NCBI RefSeq assembly: GCF_024170165.1
Contig: NZ_JALJXP010000001.1
Coordinates: forward strand, 310,001-374,000
Length of the DNA: 64,000 bases
Reading direction: 5' to 3'
Source of the DNA: Pseudomonas nitroreducens
Lineage (GTDB): Bacteria; Pseudomonadota; Gammaproteobacteria; Pseudomonadales; Pseudomonadaceae
Both the position numbers and the translations under genes were made by a program. Positions 21,064 through 31,623 of the stretch are shown piece by piece; the stretch's first letter is position 1, and each line of letters opens with the position of its first letter. The notes under the pieces were generated by a model. That model was not told the origin of the DNA. It did no database searches and saw only the letters and a program-made list of their open reading frames with translations.

Positions 21064-21138
21064 GATTCGGTGTATGCTGCCCACCCTTCGCATCGGTCTG
21101 ACAGACGTTGGCCGGTTTTCCAGGGTATTTCGGCCATC

Positions 21139-21660
21139 ATGCGGCGCTTCGCCTCCTCCTCCCTGCTGCAGAGCTTCCAGGCGCACTACGCGGACCTGAT
21201 GCGCTTCCTCGCCCGCAGGCTGGGGGACAACCAGCGCGCCGCCGACGTCGCCCAGGACACCTGGCTGCGCCTGGCCGACCACCCCGCCGAAGCCGAGGTG
21301 CAGGACCCGCGCGCCTACCTGTTCCGCGTGGCCGGCAACATCGCCATCGACAACCTGCGCCGCGAGGGCCGGCTGGCCGAACTGCATGTCGACGAAACTG
21401 CCGCCGACGACCTGAGCGATCCCGCGTCCGGGCTGGAGCACCGCCTGCTCGCCCATGAGGCGCTGGAGCATCTGGACGCCGCCCTCGACCAGTTGCCGGC
21501 GAACGCCCGCGAGGCGCTGCTGATGAATCGCCTCGACGGCCTCACCCACGCGCAGATCGCCCGGCGCCTCGGGGTGTCCGAGAGCATGGTGGGCAAGTAC
21601 ATCGTCCAGGCCATGCGCCATTGCCGCGACTGGGCGCAGCGCCAGGAGGGCACGCCATGA
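21139..21660 (+). CDS. ECF RNA polymerase sigma factor, FecI type
   Basis: A 173-aa iron-starvation sigma factor. Region 2 includes FLARRLGDNQRAADVAQDTWLRLAD and the -10-reading YLFRVAGNIAIDNLRRE; region 4 includes LDQLPANAREALLMNRLDGL and the HTH AQIARRLGVSESMV. I start at the ATG at 21139 (MRRFASSS); the in-frame ATG at 21043 would run through the probable Fur box. The TGA overlaps the FecR start by 4 nt. It should direct transcription of the TonB receptor downstream when released by FecR. Confidence 0.93.
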   Translation: MRRFASSSLLQSFQAHYADLMRFLARRLGDNQRAADVAQDTWLRLADHPAEAEVQDPRAYLFRVAGNIAIDNLRREGRLAELHVDETAADDLSDPASGLEHRLLAHEALEHLDAALDQLPANAREALLMNRLDGLTHAQIARRLGVSESMVGKYIVQAMRHCRDWAQRQEGTP

Positions 21661-22595
21661 ACCGCGGCGAACTGTCCCTCTCCGACGAGGCCATCGAGCG
21701 CCTGGTGCAGCTGCAGTCGGGCAGCGCCGGAGCGACCGAGCGCATGGACTTCCTGCGCTGGCGTGGGCAGAGCGAGGAGCACGAACGTGCTGCCCGCGAG
21801 GCGGAAGCCCTGTGGGGCGCCTTGCCGGAAACTCGCACTGCTCAGCGCTATCGCTTGCGTGCGCGGCGCCCGCGTCGCTTGCTGGCGCTGGCGGCCGCTG
21901 CGTGTGTCGCCGCCATCGCGGTGACCATCGCCCTGCCCGAGCCGCTGGCCGGGCTGTACTCCGACTATGCCACCCGCACCGGCGAGCGGCGCATGCTGGA
22001 GCTGGCCGACGGCAGCCGCGTCTGGCTGAACAGCGACAGCGCGTTGTCCGTGGACTTCAGCCCGCAGCAGCGGCGCTTGCGCCTGCAGGGCGGCGAGGCG
22101 CTGTTCGAGGTGGCCAAGGACCCGGCGCGGCCGTTCATCGTCGAGGCCAGGGGCGGCGAAGTGCGCGCCGTGGGCACGCGCTTCGATGTCGACAGTCGCG
22201 GGCCGCAGGTGCGCGTGGACGTGACCGAAGGCATGGTGCAGGTGAACAGCGCCGGCAGCGCGCCGGTGCGCCTGGCCGCCGGCGAGCGCCTGAGCTACCG
22301 CGACAGTGCCGCGCCCGAGGCGGTGCAGCCGCTGGACCTGTCCAGCGCCAGTGCCTGGCAGCGCGGCAAGCTGATCTTCAACCAGCGCCCGCTGGGCGAA
22401 GTGCTCGATGAGCTGGAACGCTACGTGCCCGGCCGCATCGTGCTGACCGACAGCGCGCTGCGCCAGCACAAGGTCAGCGGCGTGTTCGACCTGCAGGACC
22501 CCGGTGCCCTGCTCAAGACCCTGGAGCGGCTGCAGCCGGTGACGGTCACCCACCTGCCCTGGCTGGTGCTGATTCGGCCTGCGCTAAAGGGCTGA
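21657..22595 (+). CDS. FecR-type anti-sigma factor / signal transducer
   Basis: A 312-aa single-pass inner-membrane protein. The cytosolic N-terminal domain (about 1-70) binds the sigma factor; a membrane segment lies at about 75-95 (RLLALAAAACVAAIAVTIALP); the periplasmic FecR domain follows (RMLELADGSRVWLNSDS and FEVAKDPARPFIVEA); and a C-terminal STN-like domain (WQRGKLIFNQRPLGEVLDEL) ends the protein. It relays ligand occupancy of the TonB receptor to the sigma factor. Translationally coupled to the sigma gene by an ATGA overlap. Confidence 0.94.
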   Translation: MNRGELSLSDEAIERLVQLQSGSAGATERMDFLRWRGQSEEHERAAREAEALWGALPETRTAQRYRLRARRPRRLLALAAAACVAAIAVTIALPEPLAGLYSDYATRTGERRMLELADGSRVWLNSDSALSVDFSPQQRRLRLQGGEALFEVAKDPARPFIVEARGGEVRAVGTRFDVDSRGPQVRVDVTEGMVQVNSAGSAPVRLAAGERLSYRDSAAPEAVQPLDLSSASAWQRGKLIFNQRPLGEVLDELERYVPGRIVLTDSALRQHKVSGVFDLQDPGALLKTLERLQPVTVTHLPWLVLIRPALKG

Positions 22596-22639
22596 GAAGA
22601 AATGCGTTGCCACACGGAAGTTTCTACGTGGCGTTAGGA

Positions 22640-22770
22640 CCCTCTCCCCAGCCCTCTCCCTGAAGGGAGAGGGAGCCGTTCGTGCCGGCTGGCGGCAATG
22701 ATTCACCCTGCTCCATTCCAGTCCCCTCTCCCTTCGGAGCGAGGCGCGCAGCCAGGGTTAGGGCGAGGGC
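22640..22770. repeat. CCCTCTCCC mosaic intergenic element, copy 1
   Basis: About 131 bp with ends rich in CCCTCTCCC/GGGAGAGGG. The left part CCTCTCCCTGAAGGGAGAGG is a perfect palindrome; the right part begins CAGTCCCCTCTCCCTTC and ends GGTTAGGGCGAGGGC, a degenerate mirror. The same two-ended design is seen at 40554-40694. It fills much of the 426-bp gap between fecR and the receptor gene. Nothing in it codes for protein. Confidence 0.8.
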
Positions 22771-22796
22771 AGCCCCAACTCGGAGTTTCAGAGCCG

Positions 22797-22877
22797 TAGG
22801 GCGAATAACGCCCCAAGCGTTATCCGCCGTGCGCGCCGAATCGGCGGATGAAGCGTTCCGCTTCATTCGCCCTACGA
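22797..22877. repeat. CGTAGGGCGAATAAC palindromic element
   Basis: An 81-bp inverted repeat: CGTAGGGCGAAT at the left end is mirrored by ATTCGCCCTACG at the right end, with inner arms TTATCCGCCG and CGGCGGAT. A half-copy of the same family stands at 34146-34179. It is the second of two elements in the fecR-receptor gap. Confidence 0.82.
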
Positions 22878-22902
22878 AAGCCTTTGCCGCTCTCCCAAAC
22901 AA

Positions 22903-22921
22903 GAAAATGAAAATTTTTTGC
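22903..22921 (+). promoter_or_regulatory. Candidate Fur box before the TonB receptor gene
   Basis: GAAAATGAAAATTTTTTGC matches the Fur consensus at 13 of 19 positions by my count and sits about 100 nt before the receptor ATG in an A/T-rich patch, unlike the GC-rich surroundings. It suggests direct iron control in addition to sigma-factor control. Confidence 0.5.
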
Positions 22922-23021
22922 ATTTGGCACTGCAAGGTTTGCCTGGCCGTTTCGTCGTAGGCAGGAACGCGAAAAATTCTCAATACGCGACCCTGCCCAC
23001 ACAAGAACGGATTTCACCCGC

Positions 23022-25406
23022 ATGCCTTACCGTCCTTCCCCGCTGCACCGCGCGCTGTTGCTGGCTTCCCTGCTCGGCGCCACCGCTCCCCTGGTCCACG
23101 CGGCCGGCTCCGCCGCCGTTGAACTGCACATCGCCCCGCGCAGCCTGGACAGCGCGCTGACCCAGTTCGCCGACCAGGCCGGGCTGCACCTGCTGTTCAA
23201 CTCCGAGGACATCCAGGGCCTGCAGAGCGAAGGGCTGGACGGTACCTACAGCACCGAAGAAGCGCTCAACCAGCTGCTCTCCGGCAGCGGCGTGAGCTGG
23301 CGCTTCACCGATGAGCGCACCGTGCTGCTCAAGCGCGAGAAGGACGACTCCGCCGCCCTGAGCCTGGCGCCGATGCAGATCAGCGTGGCGGCGCGTACGC
23401 CCACCGACATCAGCTCGATCCCCGGCACTGTCTGGGTGGTCGACCAGACCCAGCTGCGCGAGCAGCTGGATACCGGCGTCAGCCTCAAGGAAGCGGTGGG
23501 CAAGCTGGTCCCCGGCCTCGACCTGGCGCCGGAAGGTCGCACCAACTATGGCCAGAACATGCGCGGGCGCAACGTGCTGGTGATGATCGACGGCGTCAGC
23601 CAGAACAGCTCGCGCGGTCTGTCGCGCCAGTTCGACAGCATCTCGCCGTTCAACGTCGAGCGCATCGAAGTGCTCTCCGGCGCCAGCGCCATCTACGGCG
23701 GCGGTGCCACCGGCGGCATCATCAACATCATCACCAGGAAGGGCGCGGCCGGCGATGCGCGCTTCGAAACGCAGCTGGGCGCCACCAGCGGCTTCAACAA
23801 CAGCGATGACCTGTCGACCCGCGCCGCACAGTCCATCAGCGGCGGCAACGATCGCGTGGTCGGTCGTCTGGGCGTGTCGGCGGAGAAGAACGAAGCCTTC
23901 TACGACGGCGGCGGCAACCAGATCTTCATCGACAACACCCAGACCGACCTGCAGTACAACCGCACCGTCGACGTGATGGGTAACCTCACCGCGCAGTTCA
24001 CCGACGAGCAGAGCCTCGACCTGCTGGCGCAGTACTACGACTCGGGCAACGACGGCAGCACCGGCATCTACTTTCCCAACCTGAAGTACCAGGGCCCGTC
24101 GAACCTGGAGGACGCGGAGATTCGCAGCGGCCTGGACACCGACCTGGAGCCGCGCTCGCGCCGCGTGCTGCTCAACGCCAACTACCATCACAGCAACCTG
24201 CTGGAGCAGGACTTCTACCTGCAGGCGTACTACCGCAAGGAAGACGACAACTTCTATCCCTTCCCCTACTACAACACCGGCAAGCCCACCGGCTCCAAGG
24301 GCGTGTACTTCGCCGGCTCGCAGCAGAACTTCGAGGTCAGCGGCCTCAAGGGCCTGTTCAGTAAGCAGTGGGATGCGCTGAAGTTCACCTACGGTGTGGA
24401 CTTCGACCACGAGCGTTTCAACGCCGAACAGAAAGTCTTCGACCAGCGCCTGTCCTCCGAGAGCGGCGGGCTGGACCTGGAAACCGCCAGCAGCGCGCCG
24501 CGCTACCCCAGCTACATCGTCGACGGCCTGTCCTTTTATGGCCAGCTGGACTGGAAGGCCAGCGACAACCTGACTATCTCCGGCGGCGCGCGCCACCAGA
24601 AGATGGATGTCGAGGTGGACGACTTCAAAGGCGTGCCCGGCGGCAGCAACGACTACCAGGTCAATCTGTTCAACCTCGGCGCGATCTACGACTTCAGGAA
24701 CGGCCACCAGCTGTGGACCAACTACAGCGAGGGCTTCGACCTGCCCGACCCGGCCAAGTACTACGGCAAGGCCGGCCTGTCGGTGGACGACAACCCGCTG
24801 GCCGGCATCAAGAGCCGCCAGGTCGAGACTGGCTGGCGCTACAGCGACATGCAGTGGCAGGCGCAGGCGGCGGTCTACTACATCTGGTCCGACAAGATCA
24901 TCACCACCGATGCGGCGACCCTGACCATCGACGTGGAAGACCAGAAGAGCCGCGATTTCGGCTTTGAAGGCGCGGTCACCCGCTACTTCGAGAACGGCTG
25001 GCAGGGGGGCACCACGCTGCACCTGGTGCGCTCGGAAGAAGAGGATGCCGACGGTGACTGGATCAAGCGCGATGCGCGCTATGCGTCGCTGTCCAAGTCC
25101 ACCGCGTTCGTCGGCTGGGGCGATGGCGAGCGCAGTGCCCGTCTGCAGGCCCAACATGCCTTCAACCTGAAGGACGATGCGGACCATGAGATCGACGGCT
25201 ACACCACCTTCGACCTGATGGGCGAGCAGAAGACCGGTTTCGGCACCTTCAGCGCTGGTATCCAGAACCTGCTGGACAAGCAGTACAGCACCGTCTGGGG
25301 CCAGCGCGCCGCGCTGTTCTATTCGCCGACCTACGGACCGGCCTACCTCTACGACTACCAGGGTCGCGGCCGTACCTTCACCCTGGGCTGGAGCCTGGAA
25401 TACTGA
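23022..25406 (+). CDS. TonB-dependent siderophore receptor, IutA/ChtA (aerobactin-type) with STN signalling domain
   Basis: A 794-aa outer-membrane receptor. Order: signal peptide (about 1-27), STN signalling domain (about 33-105, APRSLDSALTQFADQAGLHLL), TonB-box-like MQISV near 118, plug domain (about 125-240, GATGGIINIITRKG) and a 22-strand barrel ending in Y. Barrel and C-terminal stretches such as GFDLPDPAKYYG, TVWGQRAALFYSP and YGPAYLYDYQGRGRTF closely resemble E. coli aerobactin receptor IutA as I recall it. E. coli IutA (about 730 aa) lacks the STN extension. Ligand is probably a citrate-hydroxamate siderophore such as aerobactin, schizokinen or rhizobactin; no synthesis genes are nearby, so it would scavenge foreign siderophores. 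Confidence 0.92.
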   Translation: MPYRPSPLHRALLLASLLGATAPLVHAAGSAAVELHIAPRSLDSALTQFADQAGLHLLFNSEDIQGLQSEGLDGTYSTEEALNQLLSGSGVSWRFTDERTVLLKREKDDSAALSLAPMQISVAARTPTDISSIPGTVWVVDQTQLREQLDTGVSLKEAVGKLVPGLDLAPEGRTNYGQNMRGRNVLVMIDGVSQNSSRGLSRQFDSISPFNVERIEVLSGASAIYGGGATGGIINIITRKGAAGDARFETQLGATSGFNNSDDLSTRAAQSISGGNDRVVGRLGVSAEKNEAFYDGGGNQIFIDNTQTDLQYNRTVDVMGNLTAQFTDEQSLDLLAQYYDSGNDGSTGIYFPNLKYQGPSNLEDAEIRSGLDTDLEPRSRRVLLNANYHHSNLLEQDFYLQAYYRKEDDNFYPFPYYNTGKPTGSKGVYFAGSQQNFEVSGLKGLFSKQWDALKFTYGVDFDHERFNAEQKVFDQRLSSESGGLDLETASSAPRYPSYIVDGLSFYGQLDWKASDNLTISGGARHQKMDVEVDDFKGVPGGSNDYQVNLFNLGAIYDFRNGHQLWTNYSEGFDLPDPAKYYGKAGLSVDDNPLAGIKSRQVETGWRYSDMQWQAQAAVYYIWSDKIITTDAATLTIDVEDQKSRDFGFEGAVTRYFENGWQGGTTLHLVRSEEEDADGDWIKRDARYASLSKSTAFVGWGDGERSARLQAQHAFNLKDDADHEIDGYTTFDLMGEQKTGFGTFSAGIQNLLDKQYSTVWGQRAALFYSPTYGPAYLYDYQGRGRTFTLGWSLEY

Positions 25407-25420
25407 AAGTTCTCCAGCGG

Positions 25421-25451
25421 AAAAAACTCAGGCCACCTTTCCGGTGGCCTG
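25421..25451 (-). terminator. Terminator overlapping the 3' end of the monooxygenase gene
   Basis: On the minus strand CAGGCCACC (25451-25443) pairs with 25437-25429, followed by GAGTTTTTT. The stem includes the last codons and the TGA of the minus-strand gene. Read on the plus strand the hairpin lacks a T-tract, so it stops mainly the minus gene, but could also slow read-through from the receptor. Confidence 0.75.
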
Positions 25452-25745
25452 ATCGAGGGTTTCCACTATGCCGCCGCTGAGGCTTCGACAGTGGCATAGA
25501 AGCACTTCGCTGAGCAGTTGCAACGAGGGCGTGGCGAAGTAGTCCAGCAGCGCCTCCTCGTTCTTCCAGCTGCCCTGCAGCAACCACGGCTGGCCGCTGT
25601 CACGGGCCACCAGCTGGCAGCGCAGGCATCCCGGCGCGCGGCGTGCGCCGTCGACCAGGTTGTCGATCAGGGCGCCCAGCTCCGCCTCGTGGCCCAGCCG
25701 GGGGTGGATCTGCAATTCGTGTTCGATGGGGGTTTGCCAGTGCAT
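25428..25745 (-). CDS. Antibiotic biosynthesis monooxygenase (ABM) domain protein
   Basis: A 105-aa dimeric alpha-beta-barrel protein of the ABM/quinol monooxygenase family. Family features are the N-terminal strand HELQIHPRLG, RRAPGCLRCQLVARD and the LLQGSWKNEEALLDYFATP block. The start at 25745 (MHWQTPIE) has a GGAGGAC ribosome site; a longer frame reaching 26042 has none. Substrates in this family are varied (quinols, haem, polyketides). It is convergent with the TonB receptor and diverges from the AraC gene, which may regulate it. Confidence 0.85.
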   Translation of the reverse strand: MHWQTPIEHELQIHPRLGHEAELGALIDNLVDGARRAPGCLRCQLVARDSGQPWLLQGSWKNEEALLDYFATPSLQLLSEVLLCHCRSLSGGIVETLDQATGKVA

Positions 25746-26056
25746 GTCCTGTCCTCCGCAATCCAGGAAGAAGCCCGAGGTGGCTCCTCGGACGACTGAC
25801 AGGAAGCTTACGGCGCCGCCAGCGCCGGGCGTTATCCGGATGCTGTCGCCTTCTTGCCTGATTCTGCGGGAGCTTCGCGCAAGTCTGAAACCGCGTGTTT
25901 CCTGCCTTTGCACCGCCACGGTGCGTGACCCGAAGCCGGAATGGCTTGTCCATTCCTGCCGATTGCTTGCCTGATCCTCCAGCGGCTGCCTTACTGTCAC
26001 ACGCGCGCACGCGCCGTGGGCGTAAGCTGCGTGCGCCGCCACTGGAGGTCCTGTGC
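25746..26056. other. Divergent control region, ABM gene / AraC gene
   Basis: 311 bp without a credible gene. It contains the GGAGGAC (minus) and GGAGGTC (plus) ribosome sites at its ends and a short GC palindrome around 25813-25830 (GCGCCGCCAGCGCCGGGCG). No clear promoter hexamers or family-specific operator was found. Confidence 0.5.
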
Positions 26057-26998
26057 ATGTCCCAGTCCGTTCCCGCCTTTGATCCCATCGCCGCCGGCCG
26101 CCAGGAGCTGGCCGACATCATCCAGCGTCACTGCCAGGGTGAAGGTCTCTTCGAAACCGCCATCGATTCGCTGCTGGTCGCCCGTGGCGACTGCCCCAAC
26201 GAAGGCCGCATGCCGACGCTCTACCGCCCGGCCCTGTGCGTGATTGCCCAGGGCTGCAAGGAAGTGCGCCTGGGCAGCGAGGTCTATCGCTACGACGAAC
26301 TCAACCTGCTGGTGGTGTCGGTGACGCTGCCGGTCTCCGGCCAGGTCATCGAGGCCTCGCCGGACCGGCCCTACCTGTCGATCCGCCTGGATATCGACCC
26401 CGGCGAGCTGACCCGGCTGATCGCCGAGGCCGGCCTTGCCGGCACTGCGCCGCGGCCGGCCAGCCGGGGCATCTACCTGCAACGCCTGGATTGCACCGTG
26501 CTCGACGCCCTGCTGCGCCTGATGCGCCTGCTGGATACTCCACGCGACATCGAGATGCTGGCGCCGCTGTTCGTCCGCGAGATTCTCTACCGCCTGCTGC
26601 GCGGCCCGCAGGGGCACCTGCTGCACGACCTGGCGATGACCGACAGCCAGACCCACCGCGTCACCCGCGCCATCGAGTGGCTCAACCGCAACTACGACAA
26701 GTCCCTGCGCATCGAGGACCTCGCCCGCGAGGTGAACCTCAGCGTGTCCACCCTGCACCACCGCTTCAAGGAAGTGACTGCGCTGAGCCCGCTGCAGTAC
26801 CAGAAGCAGCTGCGCCTGCAGGAAGCGCGGCGCCTGATGTTGTCCGAAGGGCTGGAAGTGGCGGTGGCCGGGCACCGCGTCGGTTACGAGAGCCCCTCGC
26901 AGTTCAGCCGCGAGTACAGCCGCCTGTTCGGTGCGCCGCCGCTGCGGGATCTGGCGAGCCTGCGCGGGGCGTTGGGCAGCGAGGCCGTGCCGGCCTGA
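26057..26998 (+). CDS. AraC-family transcriptional regulator with AraC_N domain
   Basis: A 313-aa regulator. Residues about 25-180 are the AraC_N-type ligand-binding cupin-like domain (LYRPALCVIAQGCKEVRLG), and about 205-300 hold the two HTH motifs (RIEDLAREVNLSVSTLHHRFKE and the SPSQFSREYSRLFG signature). The ATG at 26057 has GGAGGTC upstream. It diverges from the ABM gene, a common arrangement for controlling one neighbouring enzyme. Ligand unknown. Confidence 0.92.
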   Translation: MSQSVPAFDPIAAGRQELADIIQRHCQGEGLFETAIDSLLVARGDCPNEGRMPTLYRPALCVIAQGCKEVRLGSEVYRYDELNLLVVSVTLPVSGQVIEASPDRPYLSIRLDIDPGELTRLIAEAGLAGTAPRPASRGIYLQRLDCTVLDALLRLMRLLDTPRDIEMLAPLFVREILYRLLRGPQGHLLHDLAMTDSQTHRVTRAIEWLNRNYDKSLRIEDLAREVNLSVSTLHHRFKEVTALSPLQYQKQLRLQEARRLMLSEGLEVAVAGHRVGYESPSQFSREYSRLFGAPPLRDLASLRGALGSEAVPA

Positions 26999-27032
26999 GT
27001 CGCTGCCGGTTGGCGGACTCCTCTGCCGTGCG

Positions 27033-27104
27033 GTTCGCGAGCAAGCTCGCTCCTACAGGCTGGGCATCACGGCGCCCTTCGTAGGAGCGAGCTTGCTCGC
27101 GAAC
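27033..27104. repeat. Inverted pair of REP-like palindromes
   Basis: Minus-orientation copy 27033-27057 and plus-orientation copy 27081-27104 of GTAGGAGCGAGCTTGCTCGC, 23 nt apart, just after the AraC gene. Same head-to-head design as at 14.6 kb. Confidence 0.88.
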
Positions 27105-27120
27105 CTATTTGTGCCGGGAC

Positions 27121-27168
27121 GTAGATCACAGGATGGGTGTCGCTGTGCCCCACGCCATCCTGCGAAAT
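27121..27168. repeat. Degenerate GGATGGGTxTCGCT/CCATCC element
   Basis: GGATGGGTGTCGCTG and CCCCACGCCATCCTGCG resemble the two ends of the longer element at 29351-29435, with the middle missing. It looks like a decayed or deleted copy of that family. Confidence 0.5.
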
Positions 27169-27181
27169 CACTGCGGGGGCA

Positions 27182-27568
27182 TCAACGCTCGTAAAGCTCC
27201 AGCGGCAGGTCGTCCGGGTCGGCGAAGAAGGTGAAGCGCTTGCCGGTCAGTTCGTCGTCGCGGATCGGCTCGCAGGCCACGCCGTGGCCTTGCAGATGAG
27301 CCACGGCGCTGTCCAGGTCGTCCACGGCGAACGCCAGGTGGCGCAGGCCCTGCGCCTCGGGGTAGGACGGCCGCGTCGGGGCGCCGGGGAAGGAGAACAG
27401 CTCCAGGCGCGCATCGCCCAGTTCCAGGTCGAGTTTCCAGGAGTCGCGCGCGGTGCGATAGGTCTCGGCGACCACCTTCAGGCCCAATATCTCCACGTAG
27501 AAGTGCTTCGAGCGCGGGTAGTCCGAGCAGATCAGGGCGACGTGATGAAGGCTGTGCAGCAGGGCCAT
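27182..27568 (-). CDS. gloA2: VOC-family metalloprotein GloA2 (YaeR-like)
   Basis: A 128-aa vicinal-oxygen-chelate protein closely like E. coli YaeR: HHVALICSDYPRSKHFYVEILG, ARDSWKLDLELG, ELFSFPGAPTRPSYPEA, GLRHLAFAVDDLD and RFTFFADPDDLPLELYE. H8/H9, E55 region and E125 region are the expected metal ligands. The family is glyoxalase I-like, but the reaction of YaeR/GloA2 is not firmly known to me. Its stop lies in a gap filled with repeats; upstream 191 nt separate it from the divergent ydgA-like gene. Confidence 0.92.
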   Translation of the reverse strand: MALLHSLHHVALICSDYPRSKHFYVEILGLKVVAETYRTARDSWKLDLELGDARLELFSFPGAPTRPSYPEAQGLRHLAFAVDDLDSAVAHLQGHGVACEPIRDDELTGKRFTFFADPDDLPLELYER

Positions 27569-27759
27569 GGCGAGGGCTTCTCGGACGAGGGGAGCGTTCT
27601 ATCCTGACAGCCGTGTCCCATCGGTCAATGCTGGCGCTGTGAAGTGGGTCGCCCGTGCCTCTGGAGTGATGGCAGTGCGCCTGCTAGCATCCCGCCGCCC
27701 CACTCCCATAAACGGTCGACAGGATGTCCCCCGTACGGCCGCACCTGAAAGGACTCAGC

Positions 27760-29268
27760 ATGAAGAAGACCGCCCTGGCCATCGCCATTCCCGTTGCCAT
27801 CGTCGGCGCCGCCGTTGCCGGCGCCTGGTACACCGGCAGCCGTGTCGAGCAGGAAGTGAACCGCGGCATCACCGAAGCCAACGAACTGTTCCAGCAGGAA
27901 GCTCCCGGCCTGGGCGCCCACCTGACCCTGGTGGACATCCAGCGCGGCCTGTTCTCCAGCACCGCGCGCTACAACCTGTCGTTCACCGGCAAGGACGGCG
28001 AAGAGCCGCAGGTCCTGGTCTTCACCGATCACCTGGAGCACGGCCCCTTCCCAGCCTCGCGCCTGGCGGCGGGCAAGCTGGCGCCGGTCATGGCGCAGAG
28101 CCATTTCGCCCTGGAGCAGAACGAACTCACCGCCCCGCTGTTCACCGCTGCAGGCGGCAAGGCCCCGCTGTCCGGCGACCTGACCATCCACTATGACCAG
28201 AAGCAGGAAGGCAAGGTCGAGACCGCCGCCCTGGAATTCGCCAAGGACAGCGACAAGCTGCGCCTGTCGCCGATCAACCTGAGCTTCAGCGTCTCCGCCG
28301 ACAAGAAGGACGTGAGCGCCGTGGGCAACCTCGCCGAGGTCGACCTGGACTTCACCGACGTCAACACTGGCCAGCCGGCGAAGGTGCAGCTGCGTGACCT
28401 GGGCATGCAGGGCGACAAGAAGGAAAACGCCAACGGCTTCGCCCTGGGCCCCAGCTCCGCCACCATCAAGAGCCTGAACATCAAGTCGCCGGGCGCGCCG
28501 GAAGTCGAACTGCGCGAAGCCGTGGTCGAGGAAGTGCTCAAGCAGGGTGGCAAGGGCCTGGACCAGAGCGTTTCCTACCGCATCGGCAAGGTCGTGGTAC
28601 AAGGCCAGGAAATCGGCGGCGTGAAGCTCGACCTGAGCCTGCGCAACCTCGACGAAGGCGTGCTCAAGACCTTCAAGGAGTCCTACAACAAGATGGCGCT
28701 GGACAGCCTGGAAAGCACCGAGCTGACCCCGCAGCAGGAAGAGGAACTCAAGCGCCTCGGCCTGGCCCTGCTGGAAGGCTCGCCGGTGCTGTCGCTGGAC
28801 GAGCTGTCGCTGCAGACCACCCACGGTGTGGCCAAGGCGTCGCTGTCGGTCGACCTGCGCAAGCCCGACGCTGCCGCTGCCACGCCTGACGAAATGGCCC
28901 GCAGCATCCTGGCCGCGCTCAAGGCCGACCTGAAGGTGGACAAGGCGGTGATCGGCGACATCGTTGCCCTGCAGGGTTCGCTGGGTGGCGAAGCCGCCGG
29001 CAGCGTCGACCCGGTGGCGCTCAAGCAGCAGTCCGACGCCATGACCGACCTGTTCAGCGGCATGGCGCTGAACTCGCAGTGGGCGGTGCTCGACGGCAAC
29101 GCGCTGTCCAGCTCGCTGGCCTACGCCAACGACCAGGTGAAGTTCAACGGCAAGGCCATGAGCGTGCCGGAATTCATGGCCTTCGCCATGGGCTCCGCGC
29201 AGGGCCTGGGTCTGGGCGGCCCGGCGGCTGGTGCCGAAGAAGAGCCGCAGGAAGAGAGCGTGGAATAA
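27760..29268 (+). CDS. YdgA-family (DUF945) envelope protein
   Basis: A 502-aa protein with an N-terminal membrane or signal segment (MKKTALAIAIPVAIVGAAVAGAWY), typical of DUF945/YdgA proteins, then GSRVEQEVNRGITEANELF and a long repetitive beta-rich periplasmic body. The ATG at 27760 is preferred over 27724 because the hydrophobic segment starts there. Function is unknown; family members are inner-membrane-anchored and periplasmic. A strong terminator follows. Confidence 0.9.
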   Translation: MKKTALAIAIPVAIVGAAVAGAWYTGSRVEQEVNRGITEANELFQQEAPGLGAHLTLVDIQRGLFSSTARYNLSFTGKDGEEPQVLVFTDHLEHGPFPASRLAAGKLAPVMAQSHFALEQNELTAPLFTAAGGKAPLSGDLTIHYDQKQEGKVETAALEFAKDSDKLRLSPINLSFSVSADKKDVSAVGNLAEVDLDFTDVNTGQPAKVQLRDLGMQGDKKENANGFALGPSSATIKSLNIKSPGAPEVELREAVVEEVLKQGGKGLDQSVSYRIGKVVVQGQEIGGVKLDLSLRNLDEGVLKTFKESYNKMALDSLESTELTPQQEEELKRLGLALLEGSPVLSLDELSLQTTHGVAKASLSVDLRKPDAAAATPDEMARSILAALKADLKVDKAVIGDIVALQGSLGGEAAGSVDPVALKQQSDAMTDLFSGMALNSQWAVLDGNALSSSLAYANDQVKFNGKAMSVPEFMAFAMGSAQGLGLGGPAAGAEEEPQEESVE

Positions 29269-29283
29269 GCCTCGCCTGCAACG

Positions 29284-29312
29284 AAAAAGCCCGGCATGCG
29301 CCGGGCTTTTTT
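29284..29312 (+). terminator. Rho-independent terminator after ydgA-like gene
   Basis: AAAAAGCCCGGC (29284-29295), loop ATGC, GCCGGGCTTTTT (29300-29311) and a further T. Because the stem is symmetric it can also act on transcripts coming from trpA on the other strand. Confidence 0.9.
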
Positions 29313-29350
29313 GTGCCCCCTGTAGGAGCGGATATTCCAGGTGACGCAGT

Positions 29351-29435
29351 ACGTAGGATGGGTGGAGCGGAGCGATACCCATGCTGTCGGTGCACGGAAT
29401 CGATGGGTATCGCTGCGCTCCACGCCATCCTACGT
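29351..29435. repeat. ACGTAGGATGG palindromic element
   Basis: About 85 bp. The left end ACGTAGGATGGGTGGAGCGG and following AGCGATACCCAT are mirrored at the right by ATGGGTATCGCTGCGCTCCA and CGCCATCCTACGT. A fragment of the same family is seen at 27121-27168. It sits between the ydgA terminator and the trpA stop codon. Confidence 0.85.
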
Positions 29436-29453
29436 AGAGCCGAATGGCAACAC

Positions 29454-31623
<2,170 letters not shown>

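Noticed and set aside
25600..26121. Longer minus-strand frames upstream of the ABM gene (to 26042 and 26121)
   Set aside because: The N-terminal extension has no family match or ribosome site; the GGAGGAC site fixes the start at 25745.
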